Positions 1 through 11,829 of a stretch of DNA of 64,000 nt are shown piece after piece. Below the pieces are notes generated by a model, which was not told where the DNA came from, did not search any database, and saw only the letters and a program-made list of their open reading frames with translations. The stretch is from Sapria himalayana (lineage: Eukaryota > Streptophyta > Magnoliopsida > Malpighiales > Rafflesiaceae), in assembly GCA_029783825.1 (NCBI GenBank), contig JAREIK010002443.1, forward strand, positions 62,001 through 126,000, given 5' to 3'. The position numbers and the translations under genes were made by a program. Every line of letters begins with the position of its first letter. Within the stretch, counting starts at the first letter, position 1.

Positions 1-120
1 TATTTGCATAGATCTAAATAAATATAATGATCATAAAATAATATCATTATACATATAAGATTTGTTACAAAAGTCCCAAAAGAATCATTTAATGATTGAC
101 TTTTAGGGCATACTCTAACA
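1..120 (-). repeat. Copia LTR start fragment, cut by window edge
   Basis: Positions 1-120 match 1547-1667 closely, including the shared ends 'gattgacttttaggg' and 'atactctaaca'. Read on the minus strand, this is an LTR beginning 'tgttagagtat'. The rest lies outside the window. It abuts the 3' end of the next LTR, so two LTR copies of one family sit head to tail here. Either the downstream element inserted at the edge of an older LTR, or the two arose by LTR-LTR recombination. Confidence 0.75.
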
Positions 121-1667
121 TATATATCAATTTATCTATCCATCTATCTAGTTGGGGTTCCCATAAATTTCATATCAGAATTTTGTGACGGACTAGGAAC
201 CCACCAATGATCCAAGTGAGTACAATTAAATGTTGGACATTGATGTTGCTAATTGTAGCAGAAAATTAAATTTTTGATTGCAAATGGTTTGGCCATATCC
301 TAGCATAGTCAAGTGTCGATGCCTCTAGCAGTATTGACACAAACATATCTTCATTATATATATATATGTTTTCTATCCCTCTCATTTTATATAACCATTT
401 AATTTTTCACATATCTTTCTAAAAGGATGTGTCATTAACTAAAAGGATAAGTCATTAATGAAACTTTTTGGTTTTTCACACACCATTATAAAAGGATGTG
501 TCATTAATGAAACCTTTTAGTTTTTCACACACAATTTTAAAAGGATGTGTCATTAATGAAAAGGATGTATCATTAATAACACCTTTTTATAAGAGAGAAA
601 TATGTGCTTTAAGTTTGGGCCCATTTTAAAGGTCCAAATATCTACTATTAGAACAAACTCTTTATTCTAATTAGCTTAAGATCTGAAATGAATTTCAGAC
701 TTAAGATTAGGCCTAATTTATTGTAGATTAACTAAAATAAAACAAACTCCAAATATCTATATGTTTTTATGTGTGTGACCCAATAGATTCTCATAACATT
801 GGTAGTAACTTTAAATCTCATTTTAAAGAAACAAGCAATGAACATCATTTAGCAATGCATCATTGCTACCCAAGTGACAAAAATATAATAAATTCAACAT
901 AACCTAATTTTGTTACTTAATTTATTGTACAACTAAGTCCATTTGTCCATTTTATCTAGATTGATTTATGAGGCATGGATCATGTCATTCTCACATCAAT
1001 CTATATGTTATTTGATCTTTGAGTAGACTAACTTTAATAAATAAGCTAAATATCTCATATTGGCTTATTTGAGCATGGTTGTGCATTTTAATTGTCCTCT
1101 CAATAAAGGGGCCAACTATATCACTTTCGTAATATAGAAGTGACAAATTCCATATACATCAATCACATCCTTCTGCACAAATTGTATACCTGGTAAATAA
1201 CTTTATAACCATACTTGTTACATGTGGTATTTGCGGAATCTAAAGTTTACAACTCCTTATGTAGGGAACCATAGTGACTTTAAGTCAAAGGATAATTCAT
1301 AGTAATAGTCATTATGATAATGTGTATGACACTTATATAACAATCCATGCAATATTCTCATAGTGGGTCAGTTCAATATATGTTATCCAACATATACTTA
1401 TGTGTTAACTTAATATCTCAAAATAGTTAACCTACATGCTAGGCTTAATGTATTGGTATTGCCCTTAAATATTAAATCTTGACTAGGGATAATTTAGAGT
1501 AGTATTCCATAGAATATATCATCCTAGAACATTATTATATTCATCTAATATTTGCACAGATCTAAATAAATATAATAATCATAAAATAATGCTTTTTTAC
1601 ATAAATGATATGATACAAAAGTCCCAACAAATTATTTAATGATTGACTTTTAGGGTATACTCTAACA
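121..1667 (-). repeat. LTR (3') of a Copia retrotransposon, about 1.55 kb
   Basis: On the minus strand the sequence begins 'tgttagagtat' at 1667, directly after a purine-rich stretch ('agtggaagat') and the end of the Copia RNase H region, as expected of a 3' LTR. A TATA-like motif ('ttatataaaatgag') lies near 382-395 on the minus strand. This would put U3 at about 1667-385 and R/U5 at about 355-121. The inner end at 121 lacks a clear terminal CA, so that boundary is approximate. The start of a second LTR copy follows at 120. Confidence 0.75.
421..577 (-). promoter_or_regulatory. Five spaced direct repeats upstream of the LTR TATA box
   Basis: The motif 'aaaaggatgtgtcattaa' (minus strand 'ttaatgacacatcctttt') starts at 421, 441, 490, 539 and 559, giving spacings of 20, 49, 49 and 20 bp. 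Copies two and five vary slightly. The block ends about 30 bp upstream, in transcription sense, of the presumed TATA box. Repeats in this part of U3 often act as enhancer elements in plant Copia LTRs; that role is inferred here. Confidence 0.6.
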
Positions 1668-2499
1668 ATCTTCCACTAGCACTAAAGCTAATCACTAAAG
1701 TATCTGATACCTAGTGACCAAGTGTGACCAGCATGCTACCTCTATGCTAAATCCTTGGTCAATGGGTCTGTTATGTTGTCATCTGTAGGTACTCTGCATA
1801 TCTTTATATCTCCTCTATCAATAATCTCTCAAATGAGATGGAACCTCAAAGGTATGTGTTTGATCATTGATGAGATCAAGTTTCCTTAGCCTATGCAATA
1901 GCCCCATTGTTGTCACAATAAAGGTCTATTTGATTAGTTTTGCTAGGAACTAAATCAAGTTCTACGATAAAATTTTTGATCCAAATAGCTTCTTTTGCCA
2001 CATTAGAAGCAACAATATACTCAGCTTCTATAGTATAATCAATAACTATATCTTTCTTTGAACTCTTTCACCTCATAGCACCACCATTTAAGTAAAATAC
2101 ATAGCCTAACTATGATTTTGAATCATCCCTATCAGTTTGGAAGCCTGCATTTCTGCAACACTTTACAACAAGCTCCTAATCACCTTCATATATCAAGAAA
2201 TAATCTAGAGTCCTTATTAAGTACTCTCACCTAGATCTAACTAGTATTTTCTCATCATGCTTAATGCATATGAGACATTAGGATGAGTACAAATCATGGA
2301 ATACACGATAGACCAAATAGCAGATGCATATGAAATCTTATCCATGCATTCTCTTTCCTCTTTAATAGAGTGACATAGAGCCTTAGAAAGACTCACTTCA
2401 TGTGACATTGGCAAGAATCCTTTCTTAGAATTTTGGATGGCAAAATAATTAAGCAATTTATCAATATGTGCACTCTGACTAAGGCTATGAAATCTTTTT
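1668..2499 (-). pseudogene. Copia pol, end of reverse transcriptase and RNase H (decayed)
   Basis: Minus-strand translation just after the CACTA insertion reads 'HSLSQSAHIDKLLNYF', then 'NSKKGFLPMSHEVSLSK' and 'YASAIWSIVYSMICTHP'. These match the end of the Copia reverse transcriptase and its junction with RNase H. Further on, 'kglwdv'-like RNase H sequence is scrambled by stops and frameshifts. The upstream part of the gene is at 38126-39613, separated by the CACTA element. The 3' LTR follows directly at 1667. Non-functional. Confidence 0.88.
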
Positions 2500-2905
2500 C
2501 ACTACAAGAAAAATCCAATATAGCAAGGGATAATTCCTAAACTAAATGGACATTTTCTATTGGTAAATGGGATATAGCGATTTATTAATGAAGGAACTAT
2601 TCCAAATCTAAAGTGCTCGTCGCTAAAATTTAGTGAGGGAAAGTGTCCCTAGCTAATAATTTAGAGACGAAAAAAACCATAGCTAAAAAGAATAATTTTT
2701 ATAGCTAAATTAGTAAGTTAAATGAGAGTTTTCATCGCTAAACGGATATAAAAATGGATGCTTTCCCAATCTAAAGTGCTCGTCACTAAATATTAGCAAT
2801 GGAAATAGTCCCTCGCAAAATAAATTCGATGGAAAAAATCCCTAGCTATAATAAAGATATCCCTAGCTAAATTAGCTATGGAAACATCGCTAGCTGTTTT
2901 TAGAA
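2500..2905 (-). repeat. CACTA 'A' (3') end: TIR and subterminal repeats
   Basis: The terminal inverted repeat is followed by short motifs in both orientations, such as 'ccctagctaa', 'ttagcgatgg' and 'tcgctaaa', at about 20-40 bp spacing. In this superfamily such subterminal motifs bind TnpA. The sequence closely matches the inverse of 30060-30514 and the direct copy at 61188-61640. Confidence 0.85.
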
Positions 2906-3279
2906 TTTAATTTTTTAAAAAAAATTTAATTAAAACAGAAACTAAAAATGATAATTTATAAGTAACAAAAAATAAAATCATTTAATAATTAATTCTAATA
3001 CAATATTTTACATAATTAAAATAAAAAAATAACAAAATTTTATTACATCTTATTCATTAATGTATCTACCAACCGTGCATAAAGTATAATATATCCATGC
3101 ATTTATGTTAATTTATTTCCCTTTGCTCTTCTGATCACCATCTTTCTAATGCGACAAAGTTGCCCGAGTCACGGTGCGTCATGTATAGTGAAAAATCCCT
3201 TCACATATACACGCTTCATATAGAGAACAATACGGTACCATATCTTTAAGAAATTTAAACCACTCAATCAATTCAAAAT

Positions 3280-3478
3280 AAATAAATAAATAGTTATGTT
3301 TTGATAAATATATAACAGTATATATGTACATATATACTAGCATTTCACTCGTACATATATTACTACAGTATATGTACATATAAACTACCGTAATATGTGT
3401 ACATATATCCTGAGTACATATATACTCAGGATATATATACATAAAATACTGCATTATTATATGTGTGAATATCACCAT
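3280..3478. repeat. TATA palindrome cluster next to the CACTA A end
   Basis: The run alternates 'tatatgtacatata' with 'ctgagta' motifs. It includes a perfect 14-bp stem at 3403-3416 and 3423-3436 with a 6-base loop. The same kind of block, in the matching position relative to the A end, occurs near 28200-28400, 29420-29620 and 62090-62285. It ends in a short (ATC)n run near 3488-3509, where the other copies have long RGY triplet tracts. A Tyr/Ile-rich open frame here is a by-product of the repeat. Confidence 0.75.
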
Positions 3479-3739
3479 CTACATGAGTATCATCATCATC
3501 ATCATCATCTTAAGACCTAGTACAATTAGAATCAATCATTGCAGAACATAGAGCAAAAAAACTTATTTACTCATACGTTTGCTTTGTACAATGTGATAAT
3601 TGCATATCAACATAATTACTAAGATTTTTAAGACCAACCACTATCTACCTCGCTGGACTTGATTTGAAATATTTTAATCCCATAGCTTTAGAGAAAGTCT
3701 ATAATCCATGGCTTTTATTACCTGCATTAGTAAGCAATG

Positions 3740-4222
3740 CACAATGATGATCAGACCAACCCTAGCAATTATATATTCAAAAGTGTGTCTGTGTGTAAAT
3801 GGGTGTGTATGTATGACAATATATACATGTCTACAAATAAATATATGCACCCAATAATATATATACTCGATATATATGTACGTATATACTATAGAATAAA
3901 GTATGTATATACTGAGTATATACTTACGTATATACTGAGTATATACTTACGTATATACTACAAGATAAACATACTTATATACCAAATATATACATACCTA
4001 TATATTGTAGTATATATGTATGTATATACTGAGTATATATGTACAAATATACTCAGTATATACAAACATATATACTCAGTATATACGAACATATATACTC
4101 AGTATATGCATACTTATATACTCAATATATGTAGATATATACTCAGCATATATGTAATTTATACCAAGTATATATGTATGTCTTTACTACAGTATTATAT
4201 GTACATATGTATAATCACATAG
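3740..4222. repeat. Second palindromic 'actgagtatata' tandem block
   Basis: About 480 bp of near-tandem units of 20-24 bp, built from 'tatatactgagtatatac' and 'gtatatactcagtatat' variants that are largely self-complementary. It lies inside the outer CACTA 3' region, about 260 bp beyond the first cluster. The open frame of about 160 codons across it encodes only Tyr/Ile/Thr periodic sequence and is not a gene. Confidence 0.7.
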
Positions 4223-5190
4223 CTTTAGATGACACACATACTTGTACTTCCATGAAAATAGACAAATCATCAAAGAAAACAGACTAAAATAATATAGGAC
4301 TTTAAAACACACATATAGCTCTCTCAGGCATGGTCAGCATTTCTAGTTCTTTTTCCTCTGGTACTTCACGCAGATAGAGAACATTGTTACACCTGTACTT
4401 GGTGCATAACATACTACATTTACAAACCAATAACCAATAACAAGCAGTTGTAGATCTAAACTACGATGATGTAAATCTACACAAAATAAGAGTGTCAAGA
4501 ACAAACCTACGTTTGCGTGGATTTAATTTTTTATTTCATCTCATAGCTTAATAAACTAAGATGTTGTTCCCAACACCATGAAGGACCAGCCAAGCCTTTT
4601 ACCTACCTAGAATAGGCTAAAAATATACACAAAAAATTTAGGAACAACAAACATATTCACAGATATATAAAAATAGTTTTTATAGACGTGAACAAACACA
4701 AATTATAATTAATAGCCATATAACTTTAACAAAAATATAAAAGATGTCCAGAAATGATGTTCAGAGAGAAAGAGAGTGGAAAAATAAAATATTTTAGGAA
4801 TAATGAAGATAAGAAAAGCTAGGCCTCCTTTTGATTAAGCTGAAATTTGTAAATACGGAACCCATGCGATGGAAGCACCGTGACAGTGTCTGAATGCTTT
4901 GAATCATAATTTTTTCATGCATCTCACATCATGTGTCCTACAAAGATTCATTATTAGGTTAATCAGCAAAGCAAAGAACAAAATCAGAATACAAAAAATT
5001 GGAACCTGGAAAAAAATCACATCAAGTTTTGCTACACATAGACAAAAATCAATAACAGTTCAGAAATAATTCTCATATGAAATCATCCTCATAATTAGTA
5101 GGGAATTTTGTTCTAGCTTTTCCTGCGAGGTTTCATAGCTGGATCTCGTAATGCTATCTATTGCGTCAATGCAAATAATTGTGACTTCAC
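4223..5190. other. Non-coding 3' region of the outer CACTA
   Basis: No coding similarity seen. Positions about 4616-4740 ('acaaacatattcaca', 'gaacaaacacaaatt') match the inverse of about 28800-28930 in the inner element. This supports the two elements belonging to one family beyond their termini. Confidence 0.5.
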
Positions 5191-5202
5191 ATAGGACATC
5201 TG

Positions 5203-7082
5203 CTATTGCATTACATTCTTAATTTCTTTCATCTCATCATTCATTTCTTTAATTTTTTGCATTTCTTCCATCAAATAAGTAATCATCTCCTCCTTTTCTT
5301 CTTTCATTTCTTGTATGTCTTCCTTCAAATTAGTATACTGCTCATCTTTGTGTTCTTTAATTTCATATATTTCTTCCTTCAAATGAGATATCTTCTCATC
5401 CTTCTTTTTCATTTCGGTCTCCATAATTACAATACGTTCATTTATTTCCATTGCTTGTTCAACCACCTCATCCACTATTGTTGAGACAGATGAATTAGAA
5501 GAACAAATGCTACAACAAAATGCCACTCCATTTGAGCCGATGTCGTGCACTCATTGCTACTTATGACCTCTTATGGTCTCCAAATAAATAGGATCATAGT
5601 CAATTGGTTGAAGATCCATAGAACCCTTAACTTGTTGAGAAGTAGTTGTCACACATTCCTCCAAGAGTTCCTGAGATAAAAAAGTGAAAAATTCTATTAT
5701 AGATATACAAAAAATAAACTAATTATTTTGCATTCCAAATAACTTTCAAAATGTATTGTAGTATAATAAAATTTTATAAATATAATAGATTCTTACCGCA
5801 ATCATCTGAGTCTTATTGTCAACAAAGTGACCATCCAATTTCTTCACATGCATCTTCTTAAAAATCTCATAAAATTGGGATCTCAACCCAATTATCCAGC
5901 CTAGAATATGTATTTATTAACTCATAAAATATCAAATGATCAAAAATTATAACAAAATTAATAAAACCATGCATATATTTGATTTATTGGACTATTAGGA
6001 CAACCACTAAATATATAAATGTTTACAATTTTAAAATTGTATCAAATCTTTAGCGTGCTCAATGCTCGACTTCAACCATCCTGTGTGTCTATAGTTTTTT
6101 CTACCTAGTCTAGCTATCTCACTTCATCGATTTTTGCTGGCAATATCTGATTTTTTTTTCACATCTGGCTCCTCCCAATACTTAAGCCACTCGGGCCAGT
6201 CATCATCGGATATAAAATCAGGCCTTTCTTACATATTATTCAATTTATGGACAAAATCAAAATACCATTGATTAGCTTTGATCTCCCATAATGACTTTAC
6301 CTTCACATCAAATTTGAGTGCCCATGTGTACTTATTCTTTATATAAAAAAATCACAAAAGAATTTATATTAAGAATAAAATTTTATTATTTGCTGCTTGA
6401 ATAATAACCAACATAATAGTTAAGTAATTTGATAATTATTTTTCAATGTGTTTGTTTTGTTATTTTTACCTGAAAGTCATTAAAATAGGACTCTTTTGTT
6501 GATTCAAAAACTTTCTTCCTAGAGAATGCTTTAGAATCATTCATTTTCTTGAAATACTTTGTAATTATATTCGAACACTTATGAGATGGAAAGTAACTAT
6601 ACAAATAAATAAATAACATAGAAAACAAGCAAATCATACCTATATATTTAAAAAAAGCCACTGACAGTAACATCAGATTTTTTTTTTCAAGTCATATTTA
6701 CATATTTTTTTTACCTCCCATCCATAATCTCAATTACTAACTTAGACTGAATGTAGAGGAAGGCACAACATTTGATGATGTCATTGGTTTTGTAAATGGG
6801 GAAACTATCGGTCTAAAATGTTGTGTAGAAGATAGAGATGGATCAAAAGTGTGTGCAGGAAGCATAATGGATGGTGGTCTTATATCTGATAAAGGCAATA
6901 GTAGAGATCTCAATGGTGGTGATGCTGATAGAAATGAAGATGGTGATTATGATGTTGAAGTCTGGAAATGGTGGATATGAGACTGTACTGATTCTGCAAC
7001 ATGATGTAACATACTAGATGAATTTGGTTCATTTTTGCATCCACGTCCAACTCCACAACGACCATGTCTTTTATGCACCATC
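5203..7082 (-). pseudogene. TnpA-like CACTA protein (Transposase_24 type), decayed
   Basis: TnpA-class proteins bind the subterminal repeats of CACTA elements during transposition. The N-terminus starts at 7082 ('MVHKRHGRCGVGRGCK'), basic and then Ser/His-rich. Exon-like blocks follow: 6596-6470 ('NIITKYFKKMNDSK...ESYFNDFQ' before a GT donor), 6336-about 6047 ('WPEWLKYWEEPDVKKKSD', then 'YRHTGWLKSSIEHAKDL'), about 5890-5798 ('FYEIFKKMHVKKLDGHF') and about 5670-5570 ('DPIYLETIRGHK'). The C-terminus (5550-5203) is a Glu/Lys-rich coiled coil. This order matches the Transposase_24 family. At least two in-frame stops (TAA, TGA) and others near 5565 inactivate it. It lies downstream of TnpD on the same strand, the usual CACTA order. 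Exon borders are by eye. Confidence 0.8.
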
Positions 7083-7489
7083 TTCTGTAAAAAATAAAAC
7101 ATAGAAAAAATATTGCAGATATGATGAACAAGCATGCATTTTAGAATAAAACACACCGATAGATTTCAACAGAATATAGAAACTCTGATAATTTAATATT
7201 ATAATACAATTATAACAGTTTAATTATCAGCATCACTGTCATCCTCCAATTGATCTTCACATATTTTCTCTGATTTTGATAGAAGTTCAAACTCTTCTTC
7301 ATATAGAAATTGATCATCTTCAATTTCTATTAGGCCACTATTTGAGTAACATAAATTTTTTAGATATTCATCTACATGCACAGGCTAAATATTATTTATA
7401 TCATCTTCCTAGAATACTGGTGCAATATCTAAGTCTGTACTTCTTTGTTGTGATGTTGGTACTTCAAAATTTGACCGATAGATTGCAAA

Positions 7490-10400
7490 TCACGCACCAA
7501 TTACTCTTATCACGAGATAAACTCGGATATGTACAATAATATACTTGAGTGGCTTGAACTACAATAATAAATGGCTCATATCAATTATATCTTCATTTAT
7601 GGTTAACATCTACTAACTTATCTTCCGAATGAATCTTTGTGCTCACATTTCATGTAGGATTAAACAACTCGCACTTTAATAATACAATCCTATTATTTTC
7701 GAGTCCAGGATACTCTAACTCAATAACTTGTTTGAGTTGACCATGATAATTAAAATCATCTACACTATAACCTGAGCCTTTAATGCATATACCAATATTC
7801 ATTGTTGTTTCAAAAGAACCATGCTAGATTGTGTTAACTTTATATCCATTGATAAAATACTCAAGATAGGTTGTCACATATCTAAATGGGCTTTTACTTA
7901 GATTCTGAAAAAAAATATTTGAATTTCCATTTGAAGGATCAATTGCCTGTGATATAAATTTTAAAAATGATATTAACAAATAAAAGATACTAATAAATTA
8001 AATAATTCAAAAATTTAAAACTTAATAATTCTCACATAATTTTTGAACCAATTCGCAAATTCAGTTTCTAGCATATAATCGACATAATTGCTGGAAATTA
8101 CTGGTTGCCTATATTTTAATTGCTCAACATAAATAATGCACAAATATAAAAAGAGAGAATAAAATGTATATCAATTTTTAATAATTCCTATTAAAGATAA
8201 AATTAAAATATGATTAAACTTGCAACCATTTTGGGTATAAATACTCAATATATGGTGCAACCTCCTCACAATTAAGTAAAACATAGCTCTGGGTTTCTTT
8301 GTACTCTTCATCTATCATACATATTTTTATTGCTCTTCCAAATGATCTTTCATGGTGCTTGAAGATAGATAGTTTGTCGACAAAATCATCTTCTACCATC
8401 ACATGACCTTCATCATTCCTAGGCACATTTCTATTCTTTGTATTGACATGATTCTCAAAATAATAAGAACAAAATGATGATGCTTCTTCTACTAAATATG
8501 CATTACAAATTGAACCTTCAACTTTTGTATCGTTTCTAATATTCAATTTCAACTTACGTAGATACCTACAACCACAACGTTAGGTTTCAATTGTATTAAA
8601 TTATAATATTACTTTATGTATGAAATAATAAAACACAGCAAATTATATATATTTACCTATCTTCAGGATACATCCAACTATATTTCACTGGCCATGCTAT
8701 CCTTGCTTCATATGCCAAATGGACCAGCAAATGCTCCATTGAGTCAAAAAAATCATGGCGGGAATATCTGCTCAAGCTTACAAATAATAAGTTGAATGTC
8801 ATTCTCCAACCTCACAATGTTATCTATTTTGATTTTTATTGAAGTTAGATGTTTAAAAAACAAAATAAGTTTTGTAAGGACCTTCCAAATACTTAGGGGA
8901 TGTAATTCACGGAATGCAATAGTTATTAATATCTATATAAATACATGATCTAAAGACTTTTCATTCAAATTTTTATATCTGTGCATCAACCCATATTTGA
9001 CACATATCTGTTAGGGAATTTCAAATTTTTATTCGATTCACACAATATTTATCTTGCCTTCTTATCAAGTGTGTAGCGAACTTTAGGGATTTTTTTTGTT
9101 GCCTCATTCAGATTAAATTCAGGACACCGCCATTAATCATTCAGCTCTTGCCTTTGATTTTAAAGTGTCTTTAATTTTCCATCTACATTAAGGACAGTGT
9201 TGAAAATATTATCAAACACAATTTTTTCAATATGCATTACATCTAAGTTATGACAAATTATATAGGAATTCCAATAGGGAAAGTCCCAAAATATACTACA
9301 TTTACTACAGCCAAATATTATTCCTATTGGTCCATTACTTCTAGTAGCATCCTTTTTAGTTACCTTCTTCAAACCCAAACTCTAAATCTCTTTCATAATA
9401 TCATTTCCTAAATTAACTACTTGTGCAACTGTCATTACATTTTTATTTTTTTGAAATGCAGTTCTATTTCTTTGAAATGGATGATTCATATGTAGAAACT
9501 TACGATGATTATCAAACCATGACTATTTACCACTAAATTTGAGGGTAAATGCATCATAATTTTTCATGCAAAGTGGGTATGCAAATCATCCTGCAGTACT
9601 CCAGCCAAACAACATAAAATATGCATAAATATCACTTACTGTCCACATAAGGGCCACCCACATAATGAAAATTTTCTTCTTTGAGATATCATATGTATTC
9701 ACACCAACATCTAACAAATGATTTAACTCTACTATAAGCGGCTGTAAGAAAACATCCAGCATGTCTTTCGGATTTTTTGGCCCTGGAACCACTTTTGACA
9801 AAAATATATATTGCTCCTTCATACACAAACATAGAGGCAAGTTATAATGTGCCACTAACTGGTCATGTTAAAAACTATTGTCCAGATTGCCCAAATGGTT
9901 GAAATCCATCTATGCATAGAGCCAATCTCACTTTTGGACTTTCAGCTGCAAAATCTTAATGTATAAAATTAAAATGCTTCCAAGCAAGTAAATATGATGA
10001 ATGATGCATTACCCCTTCTTCAACCTCATACTAAGAATGCCACCTCATATCATTGCTATATCATTTGATGCATATAGTATGAGTAATCAAGGAATTAATA
10101 AAAAATAATACATCTTTTTAAATGCAACTTTCATTTTTTTTCACGTATCTACAACACGAGATGCCTTCTTAAATCAAGGATGATCACAAAACTTACAGCT
10201 ATTAAAATCACTATCACCACCCCAATATAAAATACATCCATTGAAATAACAATCATTTTTTCCACTGGTAGACCCATTCTTCGTAGTAACTTCATAGTAT
10301 TATAAAAGTTATTAGTTATCAAATTATTATCTGGAACAATCTCCTTCATCAGTTTTGATACTTGATCAAATAATTTCTCAAACATATGATTTTTAGACTT

Positions 10401-10865
10401 AATGCTCATAAGTCGAGCCACAAATAACAATTGAAAATGTATTTTACAACTAGGCTACAACTCTTTATCTGCAGCTTTAAGTATTTCATAAAATTTATGA
10501 GATTCAGGATTAGGTGGTTCATCCACGTAATCCTTATTGAAGTCAGCACCAGCAGCTTCCATGATCATTCTATGGTATATGTTTGATGCTTCTTCACCAT
10601 AAGCAAACGATTCAATATCTTCATTTTGGTCAATGTTCAGAGCCATTGTACTTTCCCCATTATAAATCCAATCAAAATAATTTGGCACAAAGCCATATTT
10701 AGCCAAATAGTATCTTATAGTGTTTGCATCATGAAAAGGGATATTCTAAAACCTGCGATGATTACACGGATACTTAATTTTTTCTCTATCCATCAATCTC
10801 GATTGACTACATGCAAAATTAATGAAAGTTTTAAGCCACTCAAAAAATCATTATTCAAAATTCCA
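7490..10865 (-). pseudogene. TnpD/TNP2-like CACTA transposase (Transposase_21 type), decayed
   Basis: This is the catalytic transposase of CACTA elements. Segments read in order on the minus strand. At about 10860-10740 is the transposase-associated N-terminal domain ('FINFACSQSRLMDREKIKYP'). At 10706-10455 is an acidic linker. At 10430-10149 is 'LMSIKSKNHMFEKLFDQVSK'. At 9855-9586 are 'VVPGPKNPKDMLDVFLQP' and 'ALMWTVSDIYAYFMLFGWST'. At 9378-9160 is 'HNLDVMHIEKIVFDNIFNT'. At about 8830-8214 is a DUF4218 region ('LICKLEQIFPP', 'HLAYEARIAWPVKYSWMYP', 'KVEGSICNAYLVEEASSFCS'). At about 7920-7490 is a DUF4216 region ('VIELEYPGLENNRIVLLKCE'). The domain order is complete, but stops and frameshifts separate every block and catalytic competence is excluded. 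Some gaps may be introns. Confidence 0.88.
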
Positions 10866-11184
10866 TTAATAAACCTTTAGTACATTAACTTATGATATGA
10901 ACTCATTTTGTCGTGTTATATTTACAAAAAATAATGCTCAAATATTTTTTTGAATTAAACATTCTATTACTTCAAAATATACTAATAATTAAATAAAATT
11001 ACTTAAAGATGAATATTTAAAAATTAAATGACATCAATATTGAGGCAATGCATTGGCAAAATCTACATAAATAGATAAAGTAATTTTAGCATGATAGAGA
11101 TTAATAGATATCATGGTATTACTAGATAAAGGGAGCAATATACAATAATGTACAAGAAAGGAAAGCAAAAACAAAAGACATTTA

Positions 11185-11575
11185 AAGTTTGAAGGGGGAG
11201 AGGGAGAGAAAGATAGAGGGAGAGAGAAGGTGGGGAGAGAGAGAGGGGCAAAGAAATGGAGAGATGGAGAGAGAGAGAGAGAGAAAGGGGAGAGGGAGAG
11301 AGAGAGAGAAAGGGGGTAGAGAAAGGGGGAGAGAAATGGTGAAAGGGAGAAAGAGGGAGAGAGAGAGGGAGGGAGGGAGAGATATGGAGAGAGAGAGAGA
11401 GAGGGAGAGGGAGGGAGAATGGAGAGAGAGATAGAGAGAGAGAGATAATAAGTAAGAAAGGAGAGTAAGAAAGAAAATAACAAGAGAGAGAGAGAGAGTT
11501 ACACAGAAAGAAAAAGAGGCAGAGAGTGACACAGAAAGAATTAGAGAGGGAGAGAGAGACTCACAGAGAATGCAG
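11185..11575 (-). promoter_or_regulatory. 390-bp polypurine (GA)n tract upstream of TnpD
   Basis: The plus strand is almost pure A/G, with runs of 'gagaga' and 'gggaga'. The minus strand, which is the TnpD sense strand, is therefore CT-rich. It starts about 320 bp upstream of the first recognisable TnpD codons, where a promoter or 5' UTR would be. Plant 5' regions often carry CT/GA tracts bound by BBR/BPC proteins, and such tracts can form triplex DNA. That function is inferred. Open frames in it (Ser/Leu/Pro or Arg/Glu/Gly) are artefacts. Confidence 0.65.
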
Positions 11576-11829
11576 TGTTAGAATGAGGAATAACATAAAA
11601 GAAAAACAAATTTTCTTCTATACAAAACTATTAAATATTACATCTTTTGTCATACATAAGTTCATATATGAGTCTGAGGCCTAAGGTCTGGGATTAGGTA
11701 AGTGTACCTTAATTGTATTATACCATATATGAGCCTGACCAATGGACACTCTCATGCTATGTGCTTACATATTGTTGATTATATATCTTTTGCCATTTAA
11801 TTAAGTTAGTGCAACAAATTAGTACTATC
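11576..11829. other. Short spacer between GA tract and tandem repeat
   Basis: Ordinary AT-rich sequence with one less AT-rich stretch ('gagtctgaggcctaagg'). No gene or repeat recognised. Confidence 0.4.

Noticed and set aside
3737..4222. 161-codon plus-strand frame rich in Tyr and Ile
   Set aside because: Produced by the palindromic TATA repeat; no homologous protein pattern.
11034..11532. Ser/Leu/Pro-rich minus-strand frames of 116-149 codons
   Set aside because: They are translations of the CT-rich tract; the opposite strand gives Arg/Glu/Gly equally well.
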